DNA of 64,000 bases from positions 1 through 64,000 of the forward strand of contig NC_014145.1 in the NCBI RefSeq assembly GCF_000253115.1. The letters run 5' to 3'. Under the pieces are notes generated by a model. It was not told the DNA's origin. It worked only from the letters and a program-made list of their open reading frames with translations, and searched no databases. Origin of the DNA: Thiomonas arsenitoxydans. Its GTDB lineage: Bacteria > Pseudomonadota > Gammaproteobacteria > Burkholderiales > Burkholderiaceae_C. Shown piece after piece: positions 49,178-58,009 of this stretch; the first letter of the stretch is position 1, and each line of letters starts with the position of its first letter. The translations under genes were made by a program, and so were the position numbers.

Positions 49178-49417
49178 TCAGCGCCGCGGCCCGGACGAGC
49201 TGATCGGGCGCGGGGATGCGCCCAAGGCGCTGGCGTCAAACTCGCGTTGCAGAAGGTCGAGGTCGTGCGCCTGCTGGCGCTGCAGCCGGGCCAGCGGATC
49301 GGGCTGGTAAAGCGCCCGCAGTTGCGCGGCGAGGGCGTACAGCTGGCGCTGCATGGCGTGAAACCGGGCCAGGGCGAGTTCGGTGTGCGGGGCTGCGGGG
49401 GAAGGGTGGGTGTGCAT
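49178..49417 (-). CDS. Small helical protein of unknown function, first in the YeeE operon
   Basis: A 79-residue predicted cytoplasmic protein, mostly one long amphipathic helix (about 14-58: FHAMQRQLYALAAQLRALY ... QRQQAHDLDLLQREFDA) with a Pro/Ser tail. No known domain recognised. ATG 49417 is preceded by GGAGAATCCTC and lies about 45 bp downstream of the predicted sigma-54 transcription start. Its coding status rests on position and ribosome-binding site. Confidence 0.6.
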   Translation of the reverse strand: MHTHPSPAAPHTELALARFHAMQRQLYALAAQLRALYQPDPLARLQRQQAHDLDLLQREFDASALGASPRPISSSGPRR

Positions 49418-49472
49418 GAGGATTCTCCGGTTGGGGGCAGATCGACCCAATGCGATCTGCGCGGAGTCCTAG

Positions 49473-49488
49473 TGCAAACCCTGTGCCA
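49473..49488 (-). promoter_or_regulatory. Sigma-54 (-24/-12) promoter for the YeeE/YedE operon
   Basis: On the minus strand the sequence is TGGCAC-AGGGT-TTGCA, an exact match to the TGGCAC-N5-TTGCA consensus with GG and GC at the right spacing. It points toward the 79-residue gene and the YeeE pair, with an expected start near 49462. A sigma-54 activator gene ends only 170 bp upstream. Confidence 0.85.
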
Positions 49489-49626
49489 CCGGGGTGCTTT
49501 CAGAGGGAGTGAGGGAAAAAATCACACAAATCAGCGACAAACGGCCGATTTGCCCAAGAAAAGCGTCGGGCAGCGGCGACGGATTGCTCGGTGTTTTGGC
49601 AACACCTTGATTTATCGAATGATTTT

Positions 49627-49644
49627 TGTCGCGGTGGAGCGACA
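49627..49644. promoter_or_regulatory. Candidate upstream activator site (TGTCGC-N6-GCGACA)
   Basis: Perfect inverted repeat TGTCGC-GGTGGA-GCGACA; a further GCGACA follows at 49647-49652. It lies about 140 bp upstream of the -24 element, the usual distance for an NtrC-family enhancer, and between the activator gene and its presumed target operon. GlrR in E. coli recognises TGTCN10GACA; this site fits that spacing (TGTC, 10 bases, GACA). Confidence 0.7.
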
Positions 49645-49656
49645 GTGCGACAAGCC

Positions 49657-51027
49657 CTAGTCTTGCGGCGGCGCTTCTTCGGCAGCGGCTTTGAACTGCG
49701 CCGGGTCGAGATGGTGCTTGCCGAGCAGGCGATAGAACTCGGTGCGGTTGCGTTGCGCCAGCCGCGCGGCCTGGGCGACATTGCCGTTGCTCATCTTGAG
49801 CAACTGGGCCAGATAGTCGCGCTCGAACTGTTCGCGGGCTTCGGCGAAAGGCAGCAGGGTGGTGGGTTTGAGCCGCAGCGCTCGCGTCACCGAGGTGGCC
49901 GGGATGCGGCTGGTGGTACTCAGCGCGCAGCACTGCTCGACCACGTTCATGAGCTGGCGCACGTTGCCGGGCCAGTCTTGTTGTTGCAGCAGATCGAGCG
50001 CGTCGGGCGTGAAGCCGGTGATGCGCCGGTGCAGCCGGGGGGTGAGGATCTTCAGCGCATGCTGCGCCAGCATGGCGATGTCTTCGCGTCGCTCGCGCAG
50101 CGGCGGCAGGTGCAGGGTGACGACATTGAGGCGGTAATACAGGTCGTCGCGAAACTGGCCGAGGGCGATGGCGGCGTCGAGATCGCGGTGGGTGGCGGAG
50201 ACGATGCGCACGTCCACATCCACCGCCTGCGCCGCGCCCAGCGGGCGCACCTGGCGCTCTTGCAGCACGCGCAGCAGCTTGACCTGCAGCGGCAGCGGCA
50301 TATCGCCGATCTCGTCGAGAAACAGCGTGCCGCCGCTGGCCTGCTGGAACAGCCCGGTCTGCGCCTGGCTGGCGCCGGTGAACGAACCCTTGGCATGGCC
50401 GAAAAGTTCCGACTCGAGCAGGGTTTCGGGAATGGCGGCGCAGTTGATGGCGACGAACGGCCCGGCCTGCCGCGCGCTGGCACGGTGAATGGCGCGGGCC
50501 AGCATTTCCTTGCCGGTGCCCGACTCGCCGCGAATGAGCACGCTGGCCTCGCTGCGCGCCACCAGTCCGGCTTCGGACAGCAGTGCGAGCATGCGCGGAC
50601 TGGCGGTGAGAATGTCGGCGCGCCAGGCTTCGTCCTTGGGCGAGGGCGCGGCGGCTTGCTTGGGCTGCAGCGCGATCGCACGCTCCAGCAGGGCAAGCAG
50701 CTCGCGCGCTTCGAACGGCTTGGTCAGAAAGCCGAACACGCCGCGCTGCGTGGCGTCCACCGCGTCGGGAATGGTGCCGTGCGCGGTGAGGATGATGACC
50801 GGCAGCGATGGGTCTTGCGCGCGGATGTGCTCGAACAGCGACAGCCCGTCCATACCGTCCATGCGCAGATCGGTGATGACCGCGCTGGGGCGGCTGGCCG
50901 CCAGGCTGCCCAGCGCCTCGGCGCCGCTGGCGGCGGTGACGGGCGCGTAGCCGGCCGAGCGCAGACGGATGGCCAGCAGCTGGCGCAGGTCGGGGTCGTC
51001 ATCCACCAGAAGAACGGTTGCGGGCAT
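49657..51027 (-). CDS. glrR: Sigma-54-dependent response regulator, GlrR-like
   Basis: NtrC-family activator. The 456-residue protein has a receiver domain (LLVDDDPDLRQLL, TDLRMDGMDG with the phospho-Asp, FGFLTKPF), an AAA+ domain with GESGTGKE and GTLFLDEIGDMP, and a C-terminal Fis-type HTH. Similarity of the receiver to E. coli GlrR is strong. The sigma-54-contact loop reads GSFTGA (residues 214-219) rather than GAFTGA. It is the third gene of a kinase-lipoprotein-regulator set, the glrK-qseG-glrR order. Confidence 0.9.
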   Translation of the reverse strand: MPATVLLVDDDPDLRQLLAIRLRSAGYAPVTAASGAEALGSLAASRPSAVITDLRMDGMDGLSLFEHIRAQDPSLPVIILTAHGTIPDAVDATQRGVFGFLTKPFEARELLALLERAIALQPKQAAAPSPKDEAWRADILTASPRMLALLSEAGLVARSEASVLIRGESGTGKEMLARAIHRASARQAGPFVAINCAAIPETLLESELFGHAKGSFTGASQAQTGLFQQASGGTLFLDEIGDMPLPLQVKLLRVLQERQVRPLGAAQAVDVDVRIVSATHRDLDAAIALGQFRDDLYYRLNVVTLHLPPLRERREDIAMLAQHALKILTPRLHRRITGFTPDALDLLQQQDWPGNVRQLMNVVEQCCALSTTSRIPATSVTRALRLKPTTLLPFAEAREQFERDYLAQLLKMSNGNVAQAARLAQRNRTEFYRLLGKHHLDPAQFKAAAEEAPPQD

Positions 51028-51036
51028 GGGGTGGGA

Positions 51037-51540
51037 TCAGCGGCTGCGGTTCTGGAGCTGGGTCTCCAGCGATTTGATCTGGTCGATCTGCTTTTGCAGG
51101 GCCTGGACGTTTTTCTGCGCCTGCTGCAGGGCGAGTTGCTGCGCGGCATCGCGCTGCAGCAGGGTGATGAAGTTGCGCATCGGCACATCGTCAGCGCGGG
51201 CTCGCACACCTTCAAGCAAATTCTGTGCAAGTTCGGCGTCGCCCGGCTCGCCGCGCGCCAGCAGCAGCATGGCGAGCTGCAGTTGTTCGGCAACCCCGCG
51301 CCGCTTGCCCAGCGCCAGCAGCCGCGCCGTCTGGCTCTGCAGCGCCGGGCCCACGGTCTGCGGGGTGTCGCGCAGCAGGCGGTCGAGGGTGGTTTCGTCG
51401 AGGCGATCGGTCGGGGCCGAGCCGGAGGTCGTTGGTGCGGCCATTTGAGCCAACCGCGGCAGTTCGGCGCAGGACGTCAGCGCGAGCGGCAGCGCGAGGG
51501 AAAGAATGAAGCGTTGGCGTAGAAAACGTGGCAAGGTCAT
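51037..51540 (-). CDS. QseG-like outer membrane lipoprotein
   Basis: A 167-residue lipoprotein with lipobox LALTSC (acylated C24) and a C-terminal coiled coil of Gln/Lys/Leu heptads (about 128-165). It overlaps the kinase gene by 4 bp and sits 9 bp before the regulator gene. This is the position of qseG/yfhG in the glrK-qseG-glrR operon, where QseG contacts the kinase. It is shorter than E. coli QseG. Confidence 0.8.
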   Translation of the reverse strand: MTLPRFLRQRFILSLALPLALTSCAELPRLAQMAAPTTSGSAPTDRLDETTLDRLLRDTPQTVGPALQSQTARLLALGKRRGVAEQLQLAMLLLARGEPGDAELAQNLLEGVRARADDVPMRNFITLLQRDAAQQLALQQAQKNVQALQKQIDQIKSLETQLQNRSR

Positions 51541-53000
51541 ACCGGATTTTGAGCTTGGTCTGGAAGAAACACGCGAAACACCGCGCCGGGGCCGGGGTGG
51601 GGCGCGAGCTCCAAGGTGCCGCCGTGCATCTGGGCGTATTGCCGCGCCAGCGCCAGACCGAGCCCGGTGCCGCGCAAGGCGCTGGCCGGCTGGTTGCGGC
51701 CCTGGAAAAACGGTTGGAACAACTGCTTGCGGTCTTCTGGCGCCACGCCCGGGCCCTGATCGCTGACGCAGATTTCAACGCCGCCTTCGACCCGATTGGC
51801 GTCGAATCCGATTCGGCCGCCCTGCGGGCTGAAACGGATGGCGTTGACCAGCAGGTTCTCGAACAGGCTTTCCAGCTTGGCGCGGTCGCCCTGCACTTGT
51901 AGCGCAGCACAGCCGCACTCCACATGCACGCCTTTCGCCCGCAGCGTGAGATGATTGCGGCGGATCAAACTGGCAAGCAATAAGCGCAGCTTCACCGGGC
52001 CGATCTGCAGCGGTTCGGGGTGATGCAGCGCGCTGTCGTAATGGATCAGGCTGTCGATGCGGTGGTGCAGGTCGCGCACATTGCCGCGCATGATGCGGGT
52101 GATCGACTGCTGCTCGGCGTTGAGCGGGCCGGGCACGCCTTCGGCCAGCAAGTCCACGCCCTCTTTCATCGAGGCCAGCGGGGTTTTGAGCTCGTGCGAC
52201 ACATGCCGCAGCAACTGGATTTTCTGCGCCTCCAGATCGGCCAGCCTGCGGCGCAGCCAGTCGAGTTGCACGCCCAGATCGACCAGATCGCGCGGCCCAG
52301 CCACGCTGGGCGCCTGATCGAGCTGCCCTTCGCCCAGACGGCGGATGGAGCGTTTGATCTGTCGCAAGGGCTGGCTGAGCAGCCAGGAGAACAGCAGCGC
52401 CAGACAGACCGACAGGCTCACGCTGGCCAGCGCCAGCCAGCCCAGCACCGACCACACGCGGTTGGAGACCTGCAGCAGCCGCGCTTCCAGCGCATCGACC
52501 AGGCCGTTGCTGTGGTTGATCAGCCTGTCGGCCGACAGGCGCATGGCGTCGAATTGCGGGTTGAGCGCGTTGAACACCCGAGCGCCATCCTTCACCTTGC
52601 CCGAGGCCATGACCCCGGAAAACAGCGCCGCTTCCTGCGTGTTCAGGCTGTAGAGGGTGTGCTGCTGGTCGGGCGGCAGCGGCATGGCCTGGAGTTGCGC
52701 GGCATCGTGCACGAAAGCCTCATGCGCCTGCTTCACCCCGCTGCACAGCGCGGCGTCCTGCAGCACCAGACACTGGCCGCTGGCCCGCTGCAGGTTGTCG
52801 ATGTCCTGGGCGATCTGGCGCGAGGTGCGCGTGAGCTGCACCGCCACGGCCACCGAGCTGCGCGCCTGCGTGGCCACCTGATCGAACAGATACGCCGTGA
52901 CCGACAGCCCGATGAGCAGCGGCAGCCCCACCAGCGCAAAGCTCCACAACAGCAGCGCGGAAAAAGAGATGCCGAGCGGCGCGCGCAGCTTGAGGGTCAT
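51537..53000 (-). CDS. glrK: Sensor histidine kinase, GlrK/QseE-like
   Basis: A 487-residue inner membrane kinase with two TM helices (about 12-40 and 185-210) around a periplasmic helical sensor. It has a HAMP region, a dimerisation/phosphoacceptor domain with H269 (HVSHELKTPLASM) and an ATP-binding domain (NLLVNAIRFSP, DQGPGV, GTGLGLALA). The H-box and LEAQKIQLLRHVSHELKTP stretch resemble GlrK. It heads the kinase-lipoprotein-regulator operon, 32 bp after pyrE. Confidence 0.9.
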   Translation of the reverse strand: MTLKLRAPLGISFSALLLWSFALVGLPLLIGLSVTAYLFDQVATQARSSVAVAVQLTRTSRQIAQDIDNLQRASGQCLVLQDAALCSGVKQAHEAFVHDAAQLQAMPLPPDQQHTLYSLNTQEAALFSGVMASGKVKDGARVFNALNPQFDAMRLSADRLINHSNGLVDALEARLLQVSNRVWSVLGWLALASVSLSVCLALLFSWLLSQPLRQIKRSIRRLGEGQLDQAPSVAGPRDLVDLGVQLDWLRRRLADLEAQKIQLLRHVSHELKTPLASMKEGVDLLAEGVPGPLNAEQQSITRIMRGNVRDLHHRIDSLIHYDSALHHPEPLQIGPVKLRLLLASLIRRNHLTLRAKGVHVECGCAALQVQGDRAKLESLFENLLVNAIRFSPQGGRIGFDANRVEGGVEICVSDQGPGVAPEDRKQLFQPFFQGRNQPASALRGTGLGLALARQYAQMHGGTLELAPHPGPGAVFRVFLPDQAQNPV

Positions 53001-53032
53001 GGCGGATTCGTTCGCGACTCTTGCGTGCTGTG

Positions 53033-53731
53033 TCAGACCCCGTAAGTGTCGCGGTACTGCTGCACCGCGGGCCGCCAGCGCGCCAGCTCTGGGTGGCCGC
53101 TGTCGGCCAGATAGGCGAGCAGGCTGTCGAGATTGGCGATGGAAATGACCGGCAGCCCGTACTCGCGGCTGACGTGCTGTACGGCCGAAACGTCGAGGGT
53201 GCGGCCCTGAATTGCGGCCTTCTCCTGGCGGTCGAGCGCGATGAGCACGGCGGCGGGTTCGGCCCCTGCCGCGCGGATCAGCCGGACCGATTCGCCCGTG
53301 GCCGTTCCCGCGGAAATCACGTCATCGACGATGACCACCCGGCCGCGGATGGGCGCGCCCACGGTGCTGCCGCCCTCGCCGTGATCCTTGGCTTCCTTGC
53401 GGTTGTAGGCGAAGCCCACATTGCGGCCCAGTCGCGCCAGTTCCACCGCGACCACTGCGCCGAGCGGAATGCCCTTGTACGCCGGGCCGAACAGCATGTC
53501 GAACGTCACGCCGCTCTCCAGCAGCGCGCGCGCATAAAACTGCGCCAGCCGCGCCAGCATGGCGCCGTCGTTGAACAAACCGGCGTTGAAAAAATAGGGC
53601 GACTGCCGCCCCGCCTTGGTGGTGAAGTCGCCAAAGGCGATCACGCCGCTGTCGACGGCGAAACGGATGAAGTCGAGCGCGTTGGGGAGCGCACTTGGCG
53701 CGGAAGCGGTTGCAGGAGAAGGGGAGGACAT
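53033..53731 (-). CDS. pyrE: Orotate phosphoribosyltransferase
   Basis: Converts orotate and PRPP to OMP in pyrimidine synthesis. The 232-residue protein has the PRPP-binding loop VVIVDDVISAGTATGES and the N-terminal FGDFTTKAGRQSPYFFNAGLF block. The N-terminus carries about 15 extra residues relative to E. coli PyrE. It is divergent from rlmJ and lies upstream of the two-component genes on the same strand. Confidence 0.96.
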   Translation of the reverse strand: MSSPSPATASAPSALPNALDFIRFAVDSGVIAFGDFTTKAGRQSPYFFNAGLFNDGAMLARLAQFYARALLESGVTFDMLFGPAYKGIPLGAVVAVELARLGRNVGFAYNRKEAKDHGEGGSTVGAPIRGRVVIVDDVISAGTATGESVRLIRAAGAEPAAVLIALDRQEKAAIQGRTLDVSAVQHVSREYGLPVISIANLDSLLAYLADSGHPELARWRPAVQQYRDTYGV

Positions 53732-53835
53732 GATGGCGGTGCAGGGTGGAGCGGCGCAGCAAGACGCGCCGCAGATTCAGAACGGCATTGTGCCGCAGGA
53801 TTTCTCCCCGGCGCGTCAGCGGCTACAGTGCACAC

Positions 53836-54681
53836 ATGCTCGCCTACCGACACGCCTTTCACGCCGGCAACCACGCCGACGTGCTCAAACATCTGGTGCT
53901 GGTGCAGGTGCTCCGGCACATGAACCGCAAAGAAAAACCCTATTGGGTGATCGACACCCACGCGGGCGCCGGGGGTTACCCCCTGCACGAAGCCTCAGCG
54001 CAAAAAAATGCCGAGTACGCCGACGGCATCGAACGCCTCTGGAACCGCAAGGACGCGCCGGAGGCGGTGCAAGACTACCTCGCGCAGATTCGCGCCTTCA
54101 ACACGGGTGGCCCGCTGCTCTACTACCCCGGCTCGCCCGGCATTGCCCACCAGCTCATGCGGCCGCAAGACAAGCTGCGGCTGTTCGAGCTGCACCCCAC
54201 CGATCACCGCGTGCTCGACGCCACATTCGGCGCGCAGCCGGGGGTGCAGGTGCGCTGTGCCGACGGTTTTGTCGCCCTCAAAAGCCTGCTGCCGCCGCAA
54301 GACCGCCGCGCCGTCGTGCTGCTCGACCCGTCTTACGAACTCAAGACCGATTACGCCGCGCTGCGCAACACGGTCAGCGACGCGCTGCAGCGCTTTGCCG
54401 TCGGCACCTATGCGGTGTGGTACCCGGTGCTGCAGCGGCGCGAGTCGCACCTGCTGCCGCAACAGCTGCGCCGCATCGCAGGCCAGGCCGACTGGCTCGA
54501 TGTGCGCATGCAGGTACGCGAACCCGACGCCAGCGGCTTCGGCCTGCTGGGCAGCGGTATGTTCCTCATCAACCCGCCGTGGACGCTGCACGCCACCTTG
54601 CGCGAGGTGCTGCCCTGGTTGACCGGGGTGCTCGGGCAATTCAATGGGGCGCATTTCGCGCTGGAGCAGCAGGCCGGCTGA
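53836..54681 (+). CDS. rlmJ: 23S rRNA (adenine-2030-N6)-methyltransferase RlmJ
   Basis: Methylates A2030 of 23S rRNA using SAM. The 281-residue product from ATG 53836 begins MLAYRHAFHAGNHADVLKH, the family start, and matches E. coli RlmJ in length. It contains the SAM-binding WVIDTHAGAGGY and the catalytic LLDPSYELK, with DPSY instead of DPPY. A longer in-frame start at 53746 would add an Arg-rich leader and is unlikely. Confidence 0.93.
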   Translation: MLAYRHAFHAGNHADVLKHLVLVQVLRHMNRKEKPYWVIDTHAGAGGYPLHEASAQKNAEYADGIERLWNRKDAPEAVQDYLAQIRAFNTGGPLLYYPGSPGIAHQLMRPQDKLRLFELHPTDHRVLDATFGAQPGVQVRCADGFVALKSLLPPQDRRAVVLLDPSYELKTDYAALRNTVSDALQRFAVGTYAVWYPVLQRRESHLLPQQLRRIAGQADWLDVRMQVREPDASGFGLLGSGMFLINPPWTLHATLREVLPWLTGVLGQFNGAHFALEQQAG

Positions 54682-54899
54682 TCCACCCTCGGCTGATCGA
54701 CCCCAAATACGCGGCCGATCTGTCAACTATTGTCAAAAGTCGGGGCGAAAGTCTTGCATTTGTCACGGAACGCGCCGACCATTCGGGGCGTGTGGGGATG
54801 CGTCGTCCCTGCCCTTCTTCCCATTCGTCCATCGGCGCGCGCTTTGCCCGACAAGCGCCTGCGTCGCCCGGCATCGACTTACCCATCCAGGAGTTCTCT

Positions 54900-55232
54900 A
54901 TGGCAGTCCGCTTTGAATTGCACAAAAACGAAAAAGGTCAGTTCCACTTTTCGCTCAAAGCGGCCGATGGCGGCACGCTGCTGAGCAGCGAGCACTACGA
55001 GAGCAAGGCCTCCGCAGAGAATGGCATGGCCTCGGTGAAAAAGAACAGCGTGCTGCCCGAGCGCTTTGAAAAACAGGTCGCCAGCGACGGCCGTGCCTAC
55101 TTCACGCTGAAGGCGGCCAACCATCAGGTGGTGGGCACCAGCCCGATGTTCGGCACCGCCGACAAGCGCGATGCCATGCTCGCCATGGTGCACGCCGAGG
55201 CCGAGCACGCCGCCGTGCACGATCACACCTGA
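54900..55232 (+). CDS. YegP-type DUF1508 protein (two repeats)
   Basis: A 110-residue protein made of two DUF1508 units (FELHKNEKGQFHFSLKAADG and EKQVASDGRAYFTLKAANHQ), each a small beta-sheet motif followed by an ENGM/KRDAML helix. Function is unknown, though such proteins are widespread. ATG 54900 follows CCAGGAG. The frame is open far upstream, but that is the shadow of rlmJ. Confidence 0.88.
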   Translation: MAVRFELHKNEKGQFHFSLKAADGGTLLSSEHYESKASAENGMASVKKNSVLPERFEKQVASDGRAYFTLKAANHQVVGTSPMFGTADKRDAMLAMVHAEAEHAAVHDHT

Positions 55233-55325
55233 AGTGTTTTGCACCGCGCGGCTTGACCCTGCCCAAAACGGACGTCAAGCCGCGCCGATAGACTGGCGCG
55301 CAGTCCTCTTCACCGGAGTTCCTCC

Positions 55326-56729
55326 GTGCGTCACGTTCATATCGCCATCCTTGGCGCCGGCACAGCCGGGCTCACCGCGCTGTCGCAGGTGCGCAAGCAC
55401 ACCGACGACTTTGTCATCATCAACCACGGCCCCTACGGCACCACCTGCGCCCGAGTGGGCTGCATGCCGTCCAAGGCGCTGATCCAGGCGGCCGACGACT
55501 TTCATCGCGGCAGCCAGCTGGCTACCCTGGGCATCCGCGGCGGCGAGGGGCTCAAGGTCGATCTGCCCGCCGTGCTGCAGCGGGTGCGCGACTACCGCGA
55601 TGCGCGCGTGGCCGGGGTGCTGGGCGCGACTCACAGCCTGCAGCCTGCGCAGAACATCGCCGGGCGGGCCCGGCTCGACGGGCCGGGTCGCGTCATCGTC
55701 ACCCACGACGACGGACGCGAAGAGGTCATCGCCGCCGACCGCATTCTCATCGCCACCGGCAGCCGTCCGGTGGTGCCGCAAGCGTGGCAGGCGTTTGGCA
55801 ACCGCATTCTCACCACCGACGACCTGTTCGAGCGCCCCGATCTGCCGCGCCGCATCGCCGTGGTCGGGTTGGGGGTGATCGGCCTCGAACTGGGGCAGGC
55901 GCTGGCACGGCTGGGCCTGGACGTGCACGGCTTCGAGCTGCGCGAAAGCCTCGGGCCGTTGACCGATCCGGTCATCCAGGCCGAGGCGCAACACCGCATC
56001 GGCGCCGAATTTCCTCTCCATCTGGGCCGCGCCGTCGATCTGCGCGAAGGGGCTGCGGGCACGCTGATCGTGGACAACGGCGAAAGCCCGGTCGAGGTCG
56101 ATGCCGTGCTGGCAGCCATGGGGCGGCGCACCAACACCGACGGCCTTGGGCTTCAAACGCTGGGCGTGCCGCTCGACGCCCGCGGCCTGCCCGACTTCGA
56201 CCGCAACACCCTGCAGATCGGCGACCTGCCGGTGTATTTCACCGGCGACGTGAACGGCGAGCTGCAAGTGCTGCACGAGGCGTCCGACGAAGGCTTCATC
56301 GCCGCCTTCAATGCCCTGCATGGCACGACGTGCTTTCGCCGTCGCGTGCCGCTGGCCATCGCCTTCACCGATCCGCAGATTGCCGTGGTCGGCCAGACCT
56401 GGCAGGCGTTGCAGGGGCGGTCGTTTGCTACCGGCGGGTTCAACTTCGCCCAGCAGGCGCGCGCCATGGCCATGCTGCGCGCGGCCGGACAATTGCATGT
56501 GTACGCCGAGCCCGGCAGCGGCAAACTGCTGGGGGCGGAGATGTGCGTGCCCGGCGCCGAGCATCTGGGGCATCTGCTGGCCCTGGCCCTGCAGCGCAAC
56601 ATGACCGTGGCCGAACTGCTCACCCTGCCCTTCTATCACCCGGTGCTCGAAGAGGGTTTGCGCGCGGCGTTGCGGGTGCTGGCGCGCGCGGTGTATGGTG
56701 AAGCGCCGCTGGAAATGGCGCGGCTGTAA
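55326..56729 (+). CDS. FAD-dependent pyridine nucleotide-disulfide oxidoreductase (dihydrolipoamide dehydrogenase-like)
   Basis: A 467-residue flavoenzyme of the Lpd/MerA/Sth group. It has FAD-binding ILGAGTAGLTA, a redox disulfide C41-ARVG-C46 in GTTCARVGCMPSK, NAD-binding VVGLGVIGLELGQALARLG, and the C-terminal dimer motif FYHPVLEEG. The start is GTG 55326. It is not next to pyruvate or 2-oxoglutarate dehydrogenase genes, so it may serve another disulfide substrate rather than E2 lipoyl groups. Confidence 0.9.
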   Translation: MRHVHIAILGAGTAGLTALSQVRKHTDDFVIINHGPYGTTCARVGCMPSKALIQAADDFHRGSQLATLGIRGGEGLKVDLPAVLQRVRDYRDARVAGVLGATHSLQPAQNIAGRARLDGPGRVIVTHDDGREEVIAADRILIATGSRPVVPQAWQAFGNRILTTDDLFERPDLPRRIAVVGLGVIGLELGQALARLGLDVHGFELRESLGPLTDPVIQAEAQHRIGAEFPLHLGRAVDLREGAAGTLIVDNGESPVEVDAVLAAMGRRTNTDGLGLQTLGVPLDARGLPDFDRNTLQIGDLPVYFTGDVNGELQVLHEASDEGFIAAFNALHGTTCFRRRVPLAIAFTDPQIAVVGQTWQALQGRSFATGGFNFAQQARAMAMLRAAGQLHVYAEPGSGKLLGAEMCVPGAEHLGHLLALALQRNMTVAELLTLPFYHPVLEEGLRAALRVLARAVYGEAPLEMARL

Positions 56730-56773
56730 ACACTAGACAAACTTTCTTTATGACCGTTTCACAGGACTTTGAC

Positions 56774-58003
56774 ATGACGTTCGATCTCGCCATCATCGGC
56801 GCCGGCCCGGCCGGTCTGTCCATGGTGCGGGCGCTGGCTGGCAGCGGCCTGCGCATCGCCCTCGTCGAGCAGCAAAGCGCGGCCGCGCTGGCCGACCCCC
56901 CTTTCGACGGCCGCGAAATTGCGCTCAGCCTGCGCACCCTGCGCACCTTGCGCGAGTCCGGGGTGTTCGACCACATCGCGCCCGATCAGGTGTTTCCGCT
57001 CGAACACGCCGTGGTGCTCAACGGCAACGATCCGCATCCCATGCGCGTATCGCCGCTGCGCGGCAAAACCCAGCTCGGCGCCCTCGTGCCCAATCAGCAA
57101 ATCCGCCGCGCGGTTTGGGCTGCGGTGCAGGGCCAAAGCGAATACACCCTGTTCGACCAGACCCGTCTGGGCGCGGTGCGCACTGATGCGCAGGGCGTTG
57201 AGCTCGACCTCGAACCGGCGCAGGCAGCGGCGGCCGCTGCCCCGGCCCAGACTATCCGGGCGAAGCTGCTGATCGCCGCCGACAGCCGGTTTTCCGAAAC
57301 CCGGCGCAAGATGGGCATCGGCGCCGACTCGCACGACTTCGGCAAGACCATGCTGGTGTGCCGCATGCAGCATGAGCAGCCGCATCACCACACCGCGTGG
57401 GAATGGTTCGGTATCGGCCAGACCTTGGCCTTGCTGCCCTTGTCCGAGCACCTCTCGTCCGTGGTGCTCACCCTGCCGCAGCATGAGATGCAGGCATTGC
57501 TGGAGCTGCCCGATGCCGACTTCGAGCGCGACATCACCCGGCGCTATCAGGGTCGTCTGGGCGAAATGAAACGCGCGGGCAGCCGTCACACCTATCCGCT
57601 GGTCGGGGTTTATGCCCAGCGCTTTGTCGCGCCGCGTTTCGCCCTGATCGGCGACGCCGCCGTGGGCATGCACCCGGTGACCGCGCATGGCTTCAACTTC
57701 GGTCTGCACGGCGTCGATCTGCTGTCGCGCGAAATTCTGGCCGCCGCGCGCGCGGGTACCGACATCGCCGCGCCCGAGCGCCTGCAGCGCTTCGAGGCGG
57801 CGCATCGCCGCGCGACGCGCCCGCTGTATCTGGCCACGCAAGCCATCGCCACGCTCTACACCGACGACCGCGGCCCGGCCCGCCTGGTACGCCGACTGGT
57901 GCTCGATGCCTCCAGCCGCATCGGCCCCCTGCGCCTGGCCATCGCCACCGCGCTGAGCGAAGACGGATTGAGCCTGCGCGGGCTGTTGCCGCGTCTGGCC
58001 TGA
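56774..58003 (+). CDS. ubiM: Ubiquinone biosynthesis FAD hydroxylase (UbiM/UbiH family)
   Basis: Flavin monooxygenase predicted to hydroxylate the ubiquinone ring. From ATG 56774 (preceded by AGGA) it is 409 residues. It has FAD motif IIGAGPAGLSMVRALAGSG, the block DPPFDGREIALSL, and the second FAD motif LIGDAAVGMHPVTAHGFNFGL shared by UbiH/UbiF/VisC proteins. The DPPFDGREIAL pattern fits UbiM as I remember it; UbiH or UbiI cannot be excluded. An upstream ATG at 56750 lacks an SD. Converges on cydC. Confidence 0.82.
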   Translation: MTFDLAIIGAGPAGLSMVRALAGSGLRIALVEQQSAAALADPPFDGREIALSLRTLRTLRESGVFDHIAPDQVFPLEHAVVLNGNDPHPMRVSPLRGKTQLGALVPNQQIRRAVWAAVQGQSEYTLFDQTRLGAVRTDAQGVELDLEPAQAAAAAAPAQTIRAKLLIAADSRFSETRRKMGIGADSHDFGKTMLVCRMQHEQPHHHTAWEWFGIGQTLALLPLSEHLSSVVLTLPQHEMQALLELPDADFERDITRRYQGRLGEMKRAGSRHTYPLVGVYAQRFVAPRFALIGDAAVGMHPVTAHGFNFGLHGVDLLSREILAAARAGTDIAAPERLQRFEAAHRRATRPLYLATQAIATLYTDDRGPARLVRRLVLDASSRIGPLRLAIATALSEDGLSLRGLLPRLA

Positions 58004-58009
58004 GCCGAT

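Noticed and set aside
49591..51522. A 643-codon plus-strand open frame opposite the sigma-54 regulator
   Set aside because: Antisense shadow of glrR and the lipoprotein gene; low-complexity composition.
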